A DNA stretch of 64,000 nt from Diploptera punctata (Eukaryota; Arthropoda; Insecta; Blattodea; Blaberidae), in the NCBI GenBank assembly GCA_030220185.1, contig JASPKZ010003434.1, positions 558,001 to 622,000 of the forward strand. Direction: 5' to 3'. Made by a program: the position numbers and the translations under genes. Under the pieces are notes generated by a model. It was given only the letters and a program-made list of their open reading frames with translations. It did not search any database and had not been told where the DNA came from. Shown here piece after piece: positions 32,127 through 41,637 of the stretch (position 1 is its first letter; the number at the start of each line of letters is the position of its first letter).

Positions 32127-32630
32127 TCATATCGCGAAACCTGAGTTACGATACTGTATAGAACACTTGAAATTATGATCACTGATTAAGTTTTAAGGAA
32201 CTTGTAAGTTAATTGATCTGTGAGGAAAATGAGAGGTGTGACAAAAACTAACCACATTGTTCCTGGCAGCGGCATCACTTTGACCAATATCAACATGTTT
32301 GCCAGATGTGTTAAAGCAATAATAATGAATTTCCGTTGGTCCCCGCAGGCGGTAGACGTTCTGGTACAGTAATCCATACCATAAATGGTTCTATGGTCAT
32401 TGTTCGTACTGTAATCGCAATACATTTATAGAGGTTATATTTTTATGAAGATTAATTATATTATATTCATAATTGGCTTAGGCTAAAAAGCCAAGTCGGG
32501 TCATGGACTCCCTAAGAATACTTTTCCAGGCTTCTCATTTCCTGTCAACTAAACATCTGCTTCACAAATTAAAATATTAAAATATATAAGTTACTTGGCA
32601 TGTGGTATTGTTCAAAATTAAGTTCTTTTT
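32127..32630. other. Unassigned
   Basis: No gene or repeat recognised. Confidence 0.3.
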
Positions 32631-32633
32631 AAA

Positions 32634-33027
32634 TTTATAAGAACTGTAGGCCTTTCGGAAATCGGCTTCCATCATCAGCAGAATATGTGCTATTAACTGT
32701 TGTTTTACAACGATTTTGACATCAGCGGCCTTTCAGCGTCGTCGGAAGCTTCTGACTGCTTTTTTTTTTTGTAATTTCGTATAGAGGGTTGTATGAGTTA
32801 GGTGTGTTCTTATTTAAAATTAAATCGTTGTTTACTTCCTAATATTAGATGAGAATACACCTAACTCATACAACGCTCTATACGAAATTACACAACAGTC
32901 AGTAGCTATCGACGACGCTGGAAGACCGCTGATGTCAAAATCGTTGTAAAACAACAATAACCCAACAGTTAGACATTTTATGCTGATGATGGAAGTCGGT
33001 TTCCGATAGGCCTATAGTTCTTAAAAA
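32634..33027. mobile_element. Fold-back element with about 180-bp arms
   Basis: The left arm 32634-32813 (CGGAAATCGGCTTCCATCAT, TTACAACGATTTTGACATCA, TTGTATGAGTTAGGTGTG) is inverse to the right arm 32849-33027. The spacer is about 35 bp. The arms differ by small gaps, including GCTTCTGACTGC against GTCAGTAGCTATCG. No ORF. Confidence 0.75.
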
Positions 33028-33408
33028 TGAAAAAAAAATAATTAGTTGAGGTCGACGGCACCTGCCAGGTATAGTGCCTATGCTTTAATATTTTACTTTG
33101 TGACTATTTACCATCAAAAGAATTTTAATATGAATTTTATTATATTGACTAAAATCTGCTTTTATTTTAAGTGCTTTTGTATCTTACATAAATCTATCAA
33201 ATTGTGTATTTAGGTGTTCCAATGTTTATTTCTCCTCCTAGGTTATTTTCTGTCATCCTCTTTACTATTTCACTATTCTTTGGATGTGGCCTCCCCATTT
33301 CCATCTTAATAACTATGACAATCTTCAGCGAGTTGTAATGCTGATATAATTCCCTATTAGGCCTATATAATTATCGTAATCGACATTCTCCCTTTCTTGA
33401 ATGGGTTC

Positions 33409-33412
<4 letters not shown>
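33028..33412. other. Unassigned
   Basis: One TAGGCCTA at about 33360. No gene. Confidence 0.3.
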
Positions 33413-33454
<42 letters not shown>

Positions 33455-33506
33455 ATATATATGTTATAATTAAATGTTTAACATTGAGCAATGTAAGCTT
33501 AATTTG
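33413..33506 (+). repeat. (TA)n plus flank, duplicated at 34085-34147
   Basis: The string TTATAATTAAATGTTTAACA followed by TTGAG(C/T)AATGTAAGCTTAAT occurs at 33464-33503 and again at 34106-34145, each after TA/TG repeats. The SINE and tRNA-like sequence lie between the two copies. Confidence 0.75.
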
Positions 33507-33595
33507 CTTACTTGTTATAGTCAGCTACTAGATGGCAGTGAAGACCGAGTTCTCGCGACATACAGTAAGTTAATAATGGAGAATATAATACATAT

Positions 33596-33936
33596 ATCCA
33601 TCCATAGTAATTCTGCCCGAAGGCAGGTTCTTCACTGCAATCATAACATTTTCATGCTATGCTTGCAGCTTTACTAGGGAGTTGTGTAGGTGTGGTAGCT
33701 TCCCGTTGCTTTCCACACCGCTGAAGGATGATGATGATAATGATAATGGTAAGGATGATAATGATAAGGATGATTGCCATATGATTTCGGGGACCGTTTG
33801 GGCCTTAAAGTTTTCCTGACATTTGTCTTACAGGTGAGTAAAAACCCCGATAAAAACCTCACCAAGAAAAACTGCCCCGACCGGGCCCGCTGCGTGACAA
33901 GGCAGCACGCTACCTCGAGACCACAGCGGTGGACAA
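33596..33936 (-). repeat. SINE family 2, full length
   Basis: On the minus strand: GTCCACCGCTGTGGTCTCGA head, CTGACATTTGTCTTACAGG body complement, GGTGTGGAAAGCAACGGGAA and the ATGGATGGAT end. The variable (ATC)n is longer here (33727-33775). Confidence 0.88.
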
Positions 33937-33949
33937 TACATATATAAGA

Positions 33950-34057
33950 AAAATAAATGTTTGAATTGGATTCGCCTGGTGGTGTAATGGATATCACACT
34001 GAGGTACAGACTCAGAGATCCGGGTTCGAATCCCGTCCAGGCATTTATTTTTCTTAT
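33950..34057 (+). tRNA. tRNA-like sequence inside a 13-bp inverted repeat (pseudo-tRNA or SINE head)
   Basis: Positions 33973-34043 fold as an imperfect tRNA: acceptor CGCCTGG/CCAGGCA (6 of 7), D-arm with AATGGATA loop, a perfect 5-bp anticodon stem CTGAG/CTCAG around GTACAGA, and T-arm CGGGTTCGAATCCCG. The apparent anticodon ACA would be unusual, so this is more likely a tRNA-derived pseudogene. It is bracketed by AGAAAAATAAATG and CATTTATTTTTCT. Confidence 0.45.
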
Positions 34058-34186
34058 CATACCATAGCCTATATATATAGGCTATATATGTGTGTGTGTG
34101 TGTGTTATAATTAAATGTTTAACATTGAGTAATGTAAGCTTAATATGGTATGATAAGAAAATTAATTTATTTTTCTTATACCATAT

Positions 34187-34189
34187 AGG

Positions 34190-34227
<38 letters not shown>

Positions 34228-34265
34228 TATTATAAATATACCTATTTTTGACATTTGGCAATGAA

Positions 34266-34304
<39 letters not shown>
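34187..34304 (+). repeat. Two (TA)n tracts left of the mariner element
   Basis: 34187-34225 and 34268-34304. They offer many TA targets. Confidence 0.9.
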
Positions 34305-34309
<5 letters not shown>

Positions 34310-34310
34310 A

Positions 34311-35653
34311 CACGGTGATTACAAATGATTGGAGCGATTTCATGATTTTATTGTAGCGACCTTATTTGACATATCTTCACAGAACTTTAAAGTTATGTAT
34401 AAAAACTCATAAGGTTTTTTTTTGTTTTCTCTCGCAGCCGTGTTTCAGCTTTAAACCGAGAGAGCGCAGCAGTTATCAAAGATGGCGACAGGCGAGGAGA
34501 AAGCATATGCTGTGCTTGAATTTCATTCAACTCAATCTGTGATAACTGTGCAACGACACTTCAGAACGAAGTTCGAGAAAGATGCACCGAGTGCCAACTC
34601 CATTCGGCGATGGTATGCGCAATTTAAAGCTACAGGATGCCTCTGTAAAAGGAAATCAACGGGTCGTCCTTCAGTGAGTGAAGAAAAGGTTGAGAGTGTG
34701 CGGATGAGTTTCACACGTAGCCCACAGAAATCAACACGAAAAGCGAGCAGAGAGCTGAACATTCCACAACCGACCGTTTGGAAGATCTTGCGGAAAAGAT
34801 TGAAGCATAAACCTTACCACTTGCAATTTCTACAAGCCCTTACGCCCATTGACAAAGTGAGTCGGTTTGAATTTTGTACACAAATGCAGCAGTTTATGGA
34901 TGAGGATGGTTTTTGTGAGAAACTTGTCTTCAGTGACGAAGCAACATTCTTTGTGAATGGCAAAGTGAACAAACACAATGTGCGAATCTGGGGCACAGAA
35001 AATCCCCGCGTTATTGTGCAGCACATTCGCGACTCCCCAAAAGTTAGTGTGTTCTGTGCGGTTTCTCAGTTCAAAGTTTATGGCCCTTTTTTCTTCTGCG
35101 AGCAGAACGTTACAGGACACGTGTACCTGGACATGCTGGAAAATTGGCTCATGCCGCAGCTGACGACCGACAGTGAGACCTTCATCTACCAGCAGGATGG
35201 TGCTCCACCACACTTCCATCACGATGTTCGTGAATTTTTAAACATGAGATTGCCAAACCGATGGATCGGTCGCAGTGGAGAGAATGATCAGAAATTGTTG
35301 TCATGGCCTCCACGCTCCCCCGATTTGACGCCGTGCGATTTTTTTGTTTGGGGGTATGTGAAAGATTCAGTGTTTGTGCCTCCTTTACCAGTAGACTTAC
35401 CAGAACTGCGAGCTCGCATAATCAATGCCTTTGAACAAATTAATAGGGACATGTTACGTTCGAGTATGGGACGAACTTGATTACAGACTTGATATCTGCA
35501 GAATCACCAAGGGGGAGCATATGGAGCACCTGTAACATCTCAAAAAAAACCTGGGAAGTTGCTCTATGTATCTGTAAAAGTTCGTGAAAATATGTCGAAT
35601 ACTACAGCTACCATAAAATCATGAAATCGCTCCAATCATTTGTAATCACCCTG
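34311..35653 (+). mobile_element. Mariner-type DNA transposon, near intact, 1343 bp
   Basis: 46-bp terminal inverted repeats at 34311-34356 and 35608-35653 pair at 44 of 46 positions (GTGATTACAAATGATTGGAG, GCGATTTCATGATTTTAT). TA repeats lie on both sides (right flank CTG|TATATATATATTA), which fits TA-targeted insertion into a TA microsatellite. The left end reads CACGG where the right reads CAGGG. It encloses the transposase gene. Confidence 0.9.
34482..35535 (+). pseudogene. Mariner-type transposase (HTH + DDE), one late frameshift
   Basis: The ORF is open for 332 codons from ATGGCGACAGG (34482) to TGA at 35478. N-terminal HTH of DUF4817 type (residues about 5-60: SANSIRRWYAQFKATG, KRKSTGRPS), second HTH (about 65-110: QPTVWKILRKRL). 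The DDE catalytic core has D152 (LVFSDEATF), D239 (YQQDGAPPH) and D286 (SPDLTPCDFFVW). An extra T in ATGTTACGTT|CGAGTATGG (about 35459-35460) shifts the frame. Without it the frame would continue 24 codons (VWDELDYRLDICRITKG...) to TAA at 35533-35535, the C-terminus I recall for this family. The 46 residues between the last two Asp exceed the usual 34 of classical mariner. It acts in the nucleus on TA-flanked ends. The loss may or may not abolish activity. Confidence 0.9.
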
Positions 35654-36290
35654 TATATATATATTAATTTAAAGTGTTAGGGTATTTTTCGTAGCATTTG
35701 TAATCGGCAAATACAAACAAAAAATGGAATAGGAAAACATTTCTCAATTTGCTAATTATAAAATAGGAATTTTGCAAATGAATAAAGTGGTGAAAACGTA
35801 AAATTAGAACATTTTAAAGTAAATGCAATGAAGCACAAAACTGTAAGGAAATGGTTTCTGGGAAGAAGCCGCTTGGGGGCAGCTGGAATGTGAGAACAGG
35901 GCAGTTCTTGTGCGAGGGTGGCCTTCGGTAGCTGAGACTGTATGCCGCCGACACCGGAAATATAAACCCGGCCAGGGAGAAAACCAAACACCATGACAAC
36001 ATTAAAATATCTTCCTGTACAAAACAAACAACTCCGCTTTAAAATGCTTCATCTGTAAGAAAATCAGATTCTAATGTTAAGAACATCTTTCACACCAACT
36101 TTTGAATTTTCATGTCATATGGATATTAATAAGGTACTCAGGAATGCAGCTAGTATTTTCAGAAGCTAGCAATGACATTATTTTAGATGTAATTTAAACA
36201 ACAAAAAAAAGTAGTCTATACGGAAATAAAGCATGATTGAAATAGGCCTACAGTAGATTATGATTGAAATAGGTAGATTATGATCGAGGC
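35654..36290. other. Unassigned
   Basis: GC-richer patch at 35855-35990 with no recognised content. Confidence 0.3.
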
Positions 36291-36293
36291 AGT

Positions 36294-36690
36294 CAATCGT
36301 TCTGGTCTCGAGGTAGCGTGCTTGCCTTGTCACGCAGCGGGCCCAAGTTCGATTCCCGGCCGGGACAAGTTTCCTGGGTGAGATTTTTTCTTGGTTTTTC
36401 CTCATCAGGTAGGCCTAAGACAAATGTCAAGAAACTTTGAGGCCCAAAAGTCCCCGAACATCATCTGGCCATCATCATCATTATCAACAAATAAAAGGAC
36501 AAGAAAAATAAATCGATTAGGGCCTAATATTTAAGTCCCCATCATTATCATCTTCATCATCATCATCCCTGGTGTGGAAAGCAACGAGAAGCTACCACAT
36601 CTATATTTCCCTAGTAGGCCTAAATCTGCAAAGCATTAGCACACAAATACTACGATTGCAGTGAAGGACCTGTCCTAGGACAGAATACTA
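36294..36690 (+). repeat. SINE family 2, with two GGCCTA insertions
   Basis: Head TTCTGGTCTCGAGGTAGCGT and GTTCGATTCCCGGCCGGG. TCAGGTAGGCCTAAGACAAA and CCCTAGTAGGCCTAAATCTG each carry TAGGCCTA (36410-36417, 36615-36622) where the reference copy has plain GTAAGACAAA and CTAGTAAAGCTG. About 50 bp of foreign sequence (36485-36535) splits the copy. Confidence 0.8.
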
Positions 36691-36776
36691 CAGAATAGAA
36701 TGATTGAGGCATTAACTCTTCTAGGAGAGTAAAATCATTAAAATATGCCTACCTAATCTTCCTGATAACTATCTAA

Positions 36777-37075
36777 TTCACTGGTATCATAGGCCTACTA
36801 TCGAAACCGGAGATTCATGCTATATAAGTTCTCCATACATCCTTATCCTGAGCTAATGTTTACCAATCATTCCTGTATAATTCATCATCACCATCCTCAG
36901 GAAAACAACCCAACTTGCGACTCGCCTGCTCGCAGGAAAGATCTCCATCTCTCTCAAGACCTTCCACCGGTTGAAAATGCCAAGCTTCTTCGCATCCTCA
37001 ACAACTCTATCCAACCATCTAATCATTGGTCTTTCAGCTGATCTCTTGTCAATATGGCTTTGATTGCATAACCCT
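36777..37075 (-). pseudogene. Two LINE 3'-end fragments joined
   Basis: 36777-36880 matches the family D 3' end (CTATCGAAACC, CCATACATCCTTATCCTGAG, CCAATCATTCCTGTATAATT). On the minus strand 37060-36885 gives, in mixed frames, LDG-IELLRMR and ERWRSFLRAGESQVGL, a LINE C-terminal block of another family. Confidence 0.5.
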
Positions 37076-37129
37076 CATAACCTCGTTTGTAACCATTCAC
37101 TTCCCTCAAATCATGGTTAGGCTAATGTT

Positions 37130-37600
37130 ACTGTTAACGGATCAAAATATTCTTCTTCTTCGTCACGGTTTAGGCTTTTGTTAGCCTGTTCTGGCTCGAA
37201 ATTGCTGCTCTTTCCATCTTTTCTTTGGTCTTCCCAAATTTCTTCTTCCTCTTGGTGAATAGATGTAGGCCTATGCTGATTTTGGTATTATGTTCTCAGT
37301 CATCCTTGCTAAGTGTTCTTTCCAGTTTGTTCTGTATTTGACTATTGTTGTGTTTAATTCCTCTACTTTTAGTTGCTGCCTTATTTCTGTGTTGTGTGTG
37401 TGTGTTTTTTTTGTCTGTTCTTTGATATCCTGCTTTGGTCTGATAAATTTCATTTCAGCAGCTTGTATTCAGGCAGATTGTTGTGTTGTCACTGTCCATG
37501 TTTCGGATCCATGAGTAATAATAGGAACTGCCATTGTCTTGTAAAATTTCATTATAGAGTATTTTCTGGCTTTATTTTTCAAAGTTCTGCATATAAATGA
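37130..37600 (-). pseudogene. LINE family B ORF2 3' end, broken
   Basis: On the minus strand: KFYKTMAVPIITHGSETWT, IQAAEMKFIRPKQDIKEQTK, VEELNTTIVKYRTNWKEHLA and RMTENIIPKSA. Short CTT tract at 37152-37160 (the GAA tail reversed). Stops and frameshifts. Confidence 0.7.
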
Positions 37601-38275
37601 AAAAAATAAATAAATAAGACATAGGCCTATAGGCCCTAGATTTAAAGCAGGAAATTATTTTCAATGTTTCCTATTTTCTAAAATTGTTTCTAATAAAAGC
37701 ATAATCTTGCATGTGGTACTCTATGCGTTTGGAATATGGTCTCTTGCATTAAAGGGAGTAAAAGAGCTAAACCGTTTAAAAATAGGATCCTGATGCGAAT
37801 ATTTACTCCCATATGAGATGAGAATATAAAAAGCTACTCAGAATTACTAAGTTTAGGAGAGCTCATCTTCAGTGGCGAGTGCTTCTAGGTCCTCTAATGG
37901 GAGGTAGTACACATGGTTTCAAAATTTTTATTGGAAAATCTTTGGCAAAATGACCACTAGGAAAAACTAGAGTAGGAGAAAAAATAGTCATATTTCTAAT
38001 ATTCAGATGGACTTTGGAATCTGTAGGTCTATTTCGATTAAAAAATGGATTCAAGTACAGTGATAGAGGCTAAGTAGGCTGTAAGGCGTTAACTAATGCG
38101 ACATTTGACCTATTACACGTTCCATAAACTATAGAATTAGTTAGACTTAGTATAGCGTAGCTATATGAAGAATCTGTTTATTACATCATGTCAAATCTTG
38201 TGAGAATGCAAGCACTTTTTTAAGTCCAGTTATCTTTACTTTCATTCTTTTTTTTTTATCCTCGATTTCATCCTG
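37600..38275. other. Unassigned; small fragment of the 38508 fold-back
   Basis: AGAGCTCATCTTCAGTGGCG followed by AGTGCTTCTAGGT at 37858-37893 is almost the same as GAGCATCTTCAGTGGCGAGT in the fold-back at 38620. The rest is featureless. Confidence 0.5.
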
Positions 38276-38277
38276 TT

Positions 38278-38890
38278 TAGTCGGCCGCGGTGGACTAATG
38301 GTTATATTCCTTGCCTCTGGTGACGACGCGACGGTCGCGGGTTCAGACCCGATCGCTGTCGATGGATTTTATAGATAGGCCTAGGAAAAATCTAAGGAGT
38401 AAGTCCCGGGAGAAACTTCAAGCCATGGGCCCCGAATCTGAAGACTTTTAGGCTTGTAAAAGAACTTTAATCCTGAATAAAGAGACCTGCAAACAAAATT
38501 TACCGACTGTAGACTGCAGGCTTTCACGGCCAGTAATCATAATATTCATATATTCCGAGCTATGTGGCCGTGGTCTATAACAGGTGTTTCTTCCAGACGT
38601 TTCACCCTCAACTGCGGAGAGCATCTTCAGTGGCGAGTGCTTCTAGGTGGTGTTCCTTTGTCGTGAATTGAATCACAGTCGAGTTTACGACAAGGCAACA
38701 CCACCTAGAAGCCCTCACCACTGAAGATGCTCTCCGCAGTTGAGGGAGAAACGTCTGGAAGAAACACCAGTTATAGACCACGGTCACGTAGCTCGGAATC
38801 TATTAAAATTTACCGACCTTCATTATCCTAGTAGGCTATTATCTTAGTTGCCTACTAAATTTCTCACTGGGTCGATGTACAATTTTTTAA
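38278..38890 (+). repeat. SINE family 1 split by a fold-back insertion
   Basis: The head GTCGGCCGCGGTGGACTAAT and body up to AAAATTTACCGAC (38495-38507) are resumed at 38805 with a repeated AAAATTTACCGAC, then CTTCATTATCC. The copy also contains TAGGCCTA at 38376. Confidence 0.85.
38508..38804. mobile_element. Fold-back element with 13-bp target duplication
   Basis: The 297-bp insert is flanked by direct AAAATTTACCGAC (38495-38507, 38805-38817). Arms 38552-38665 and 38686-38799 are inverse complements (ATTCCGAGCTA/TAGCTCGGAAT, CTCAACTGCGGAGAGCATCT). A unique 44-bp left part (TGTAGACTGCAGGCTTTCAC) lies outside the arms. Confidence 0.85.
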
Positions 38891-38919
38891 AGACATACTG
38901 ATAAAAAAATTACTGTCAG

Positions 38920-38995
38920 ACAGGCCTAGAAAGCCCTTAGACTAACATCCGAGTGCTGGCATCTCATTCACAAGTGCTAATAACATAGATGGCAC
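38920..38995 (-). repeat. SINE family 3, 3' fragment
   Basis: CAGGCCTAGAAAGCCCTTAG and GTGCTGGCATCTCATTCACA match the reversed family end. Confidence 0.65.
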
Positions 38996-38999
38996 TTTT

Positions 39000-39262
39000 G
39001 CACGTTGTAGGGCGACGAGTAAACATCGCTCAGTGTGCCGCATGCTGGAACCAGGAGTAGTTCCCGGGCGGCGAATACCTTAGAGACTATCGAGATGGAG
39101 TTTAATCACTTAGTCTTCGCATAGGCCTATTAACGGCATTGGTGTTCAACCGAAAGTTGGTGTGAAATAGGGATGAAATGAGGTGTTTCCTCTCTAGAGC
39201 CCTATAAAGCAGACTCACTTCACAGTTAAGTGTAATGAAGCACAGGTCTATCATTGTCAATT
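39000..39262. other. Unassigned
   Basis: Nothing recognised; one TAGGCCTA at 39124. Confidence 0.3.
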
Positions 39263-39264
39263 GC

Positions 39265-40030
39265 CTAATAACTTCTTCTTCTTCCTCACATCACAGGCTA
39301 GGCAAATTGCCTGTTCCGCCTCACAGTTGTTCTGTCCATCTTTTCACTGGCCTTCCTATATTCCTTGAACCTCTTGGCTTGTAGTTGAATGCTGCTCTTG
39401 GTAATCTTGATAGGCCCTACATTCATTCTTTCCATATGTGTAAACCATTTCTCTCTATATTCTCTGATTTTCTCATCCTATGGATATATATTTAACTCTG
39501 TTCTTATATCTTCATTCCTTATCCGATTCAATCTTGTGCAGCCTTTTGTTCTACTAAGGAAGTTCATTTCTGCTCTTTATATTCTACTTTGCAATTTTTT
39601 GGTCATTACCCAAGTTTCGCTCCCATTAAGTAATGCAGGAACTGCCAATGTTATATAAAACCAATCTAGTATCTCTTCTTGTTTTATTCTTTAATATTTT
39701 ATGTATAGTTCCGCATATCATTTGAAATTTCGACAGTTTCATATGTATGTCTCTTTCAGTTTTTGTGTTTATAGTAAAATTAAAACATTAAAATGTGTTA
39801 CTTGTTCCAGAGGTTTGTTGTCTATTACGATTTTTGTTCTTATATGTTCGTTTCCCTAAAATGCCATTATTTTTGTTTTTCTTTTGATTTTTGAAATTAT
39901 ATTCTTGGCATAACTGATTTAATTGATGTAAAGAGTACTGCAAATTATTTTCATTTTCTTGAATAATAACCACATCGTCAGCATACATTAAAACGTTTAA
40001 TATTTTAATATGCCTATAAAACATAGGCCT
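39265..40030 (-). pseudogene. LINE family B ORF2 3' half
   Basis: On the minus strand, 40024-39788 gives LMYADDVVIIQENENNLQYS (palm with YADD intact) and LHQLNQLCQEYNF. 39680-39330 gives, with frameshifts, the YGSETW-type block, SAEMNFLSRTKGC-like and NYKPRGSRNIGRP-like tail, ending in a short GAA tract (39269-39281). TAGGCCCTA at about 39412 sits where the 31521 copy has plain sequence. Confidence 0.75.
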
Positions 40031-40044
40031 AATATGAAAAATGT

Positions 40045-40115
40045 GAATGAAGAGCTAATGTCCGCACGGCCATAAACCTATGGGATCGATAGAGCCAGTG
40101 ACTTAATTTAGTTAG
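40045..40115 (+). pseudogene. LINE family D 3' terminal fragment
   Basis: GAGCTAATGTCCGCACGGCC, ATAAACCTATGGGATCGATA and GAGCCAGTGACTTA, then (TTAG)n. Same end as 58290-58360. Confidence 0.7.
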
Positions 40116-40214
40116 TTAGTTACTTAAATTCGACTTATTCGCTTACTTTAATTGGTGTAAAATGAAGATGAGTCTTATTATTGACTTTTTAAGAATAAAC
40201 GTATGAGGTAAACT

Positions 40215-40425
40215 ATTTTATTTAAGTAAAATTGTATCTCCTCGCCTCATATTCTACTTCATAGACCGGATTCAGGACATTATTCGGCTCCATCCTCAGT
40301 ACTTTTACGACCGTGTTATGTCGTCTTGAAGAGCCGCCTCCTGTTCCATCTGTTGGTAGTCTGAAGAACCTCAAAAATAAATCTTTTTCTGTGGAAATTT
40401 CAAAATTCATTAGTTTCTCCATTTC
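40215..40425 (-). repeat. Sequence related to the 10490 fold-back arm
   Basis: CCTCGCCTCATATTCTACTT and CGTGTTATGTCGTCTTGAAG match CCTCACCTCATATCC and GTATTATGTCGTTTCTTGGC with substitutions. It could be a single-arm relative. The minus strand has a 66-codon ORF without known relatives. Confidence 0.4.
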
Positions 40426-40429
40426 GTTT

Positions 40430-41215
40430 TTTTATGTAAATTTTTTCCCCAAATCGTGAAATCCTTAGGTTTTTCTATTTATTTAATTTAAATGATTGTT
40501 TCATTATAGGCTATAAAATGCGGAAATAAAAGAAAAAACTTGAGTAAATTACGACCTTTTTAATTTTCGGTTTCTATTATCAATCCCTCCTGGACCCGCA
40601 ATTCCTATATGCCTCTTGTACTTTATTCGCCTGTAAGTTGTTGCCCACTTAAGAGAGTTAACATATTTTAAAAGTAAACTGACGATTTAATTTCTGTTCT
40701 ATAACATGGGAGATAAATCGATATACAATTATTGTAATTCAAATTGTCGAGGCAGTAAATAAGCGACCAATTTAATCCCCTATCTTCTCACTTTGTTAAA
40801 CATTTTATACACTGATAGCCTATAATTTAATTTCAATGAGGGGAGAAAAGTTATTAATTCAATGAAGTGTAGGGAGAATATTTTAACACAAGTGTTTTAC
40901 CCTTTAAGTGAAGAGATTTTTTTTAAGACCACAGTTCCGTATTGGATTTGTCCTGGGGCTTTACAAAAGTTTCGACACAGCATGGAAGGGATGGAAACAG
41001 GCTCTTGGAAAGGAGAGTGAATAACGTAATCATATTATTTAAATCAATCAATGCTCATTATAAGAAGTGGAAGACAGATGCCTTTGGGCAGAAAGATTTT
41101 TTGTCAGCGATATTTCAATTATTTTCCCTTTCCTCACTGACTCCATTAACACTTAAAATGTTCGCCATCGGCGACACACGTAAGCGATAAGAGCAACTTC
41201 ATAAAATGAGTTACA
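40430..41215. other. Unassigned
   Basis: A plus-strand 82-codon ORF (40942-41190) has no recognised relatives. No repeats identified. Confidence 0.3.
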
Positions 41216-41216
41216 T

Positions 41217-41637
41217 TTGTAACCAGCCTTCTTTCTAAAATTGTTCCAGTGGAGTCTATCCTATTTTGCATTATAGAGAATCTTATCATCCGAATATCTC
41301 TAAAAAATATTAAATTTAAATTATAGGCTTTAAAATCGTGATTCTACAAGTTAGGCCTATATGATGCCAAATAAATAATATTTTCTTTAAGAAAAGAAAA
41401 AAGAGTAGGCCCCTACTACCTATTTGAGAATAAAGTGCATAAGAAAATGTTTGGACTAAAGGGACACGACAAATATGCGAATGAAGAAAACTACATAGGC
41501 CTAGGTCTAATAGCAATCTTTATGGGAAAGTTGATGTGATAGGCCAAAGAGGTCCCGCGCTGTAACCGAGTTGTTTAATGCATAATGCGTTGGTGCAGAC
41601 TCCACTGTAACAATTTTAGAAAGAAGGCTAGTTACAA
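41217..41637. repeat. Rearranged block with short inverted arms
   Basis: TTGTAACCAGCCTTCTTTCT...CCAGTGGAGT at 41217-41256 is inverse to ACTCCACTGTAACAATTTTA...CTAGTTACAA at 41598-41637. A family 3 SINE head (CCCGCGCTGTAACCGAGTTG, 41551-41597) is cut off exactly at the right arm. Confidence 0.7.
41260..41535 (+). repeat. Left arm of a 2.6-kb-span inverted duplication
   Basis: Inverse of 43613-43876 over about 265 bp (ATTATAGAGAATCTTATCAT, CATAAGAAAATGTTTGGACT, TTTATGGGAAAGTTGATGTGA against the complements). It includes a LINE family D scrap (GTGCATAAGAAAATGTTTGG). Confidence 0.8.

Noticed and set aside
33674..34060. 128-codon minus-strand ORF
   Set aside because: It reads through a SINE and the tRNA-like sequence; no protein family resemblance.
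34830..35222. 130-codon minus-strand ORF
   Set aside because: Shadow of the mariner transposase gene on the other strand.
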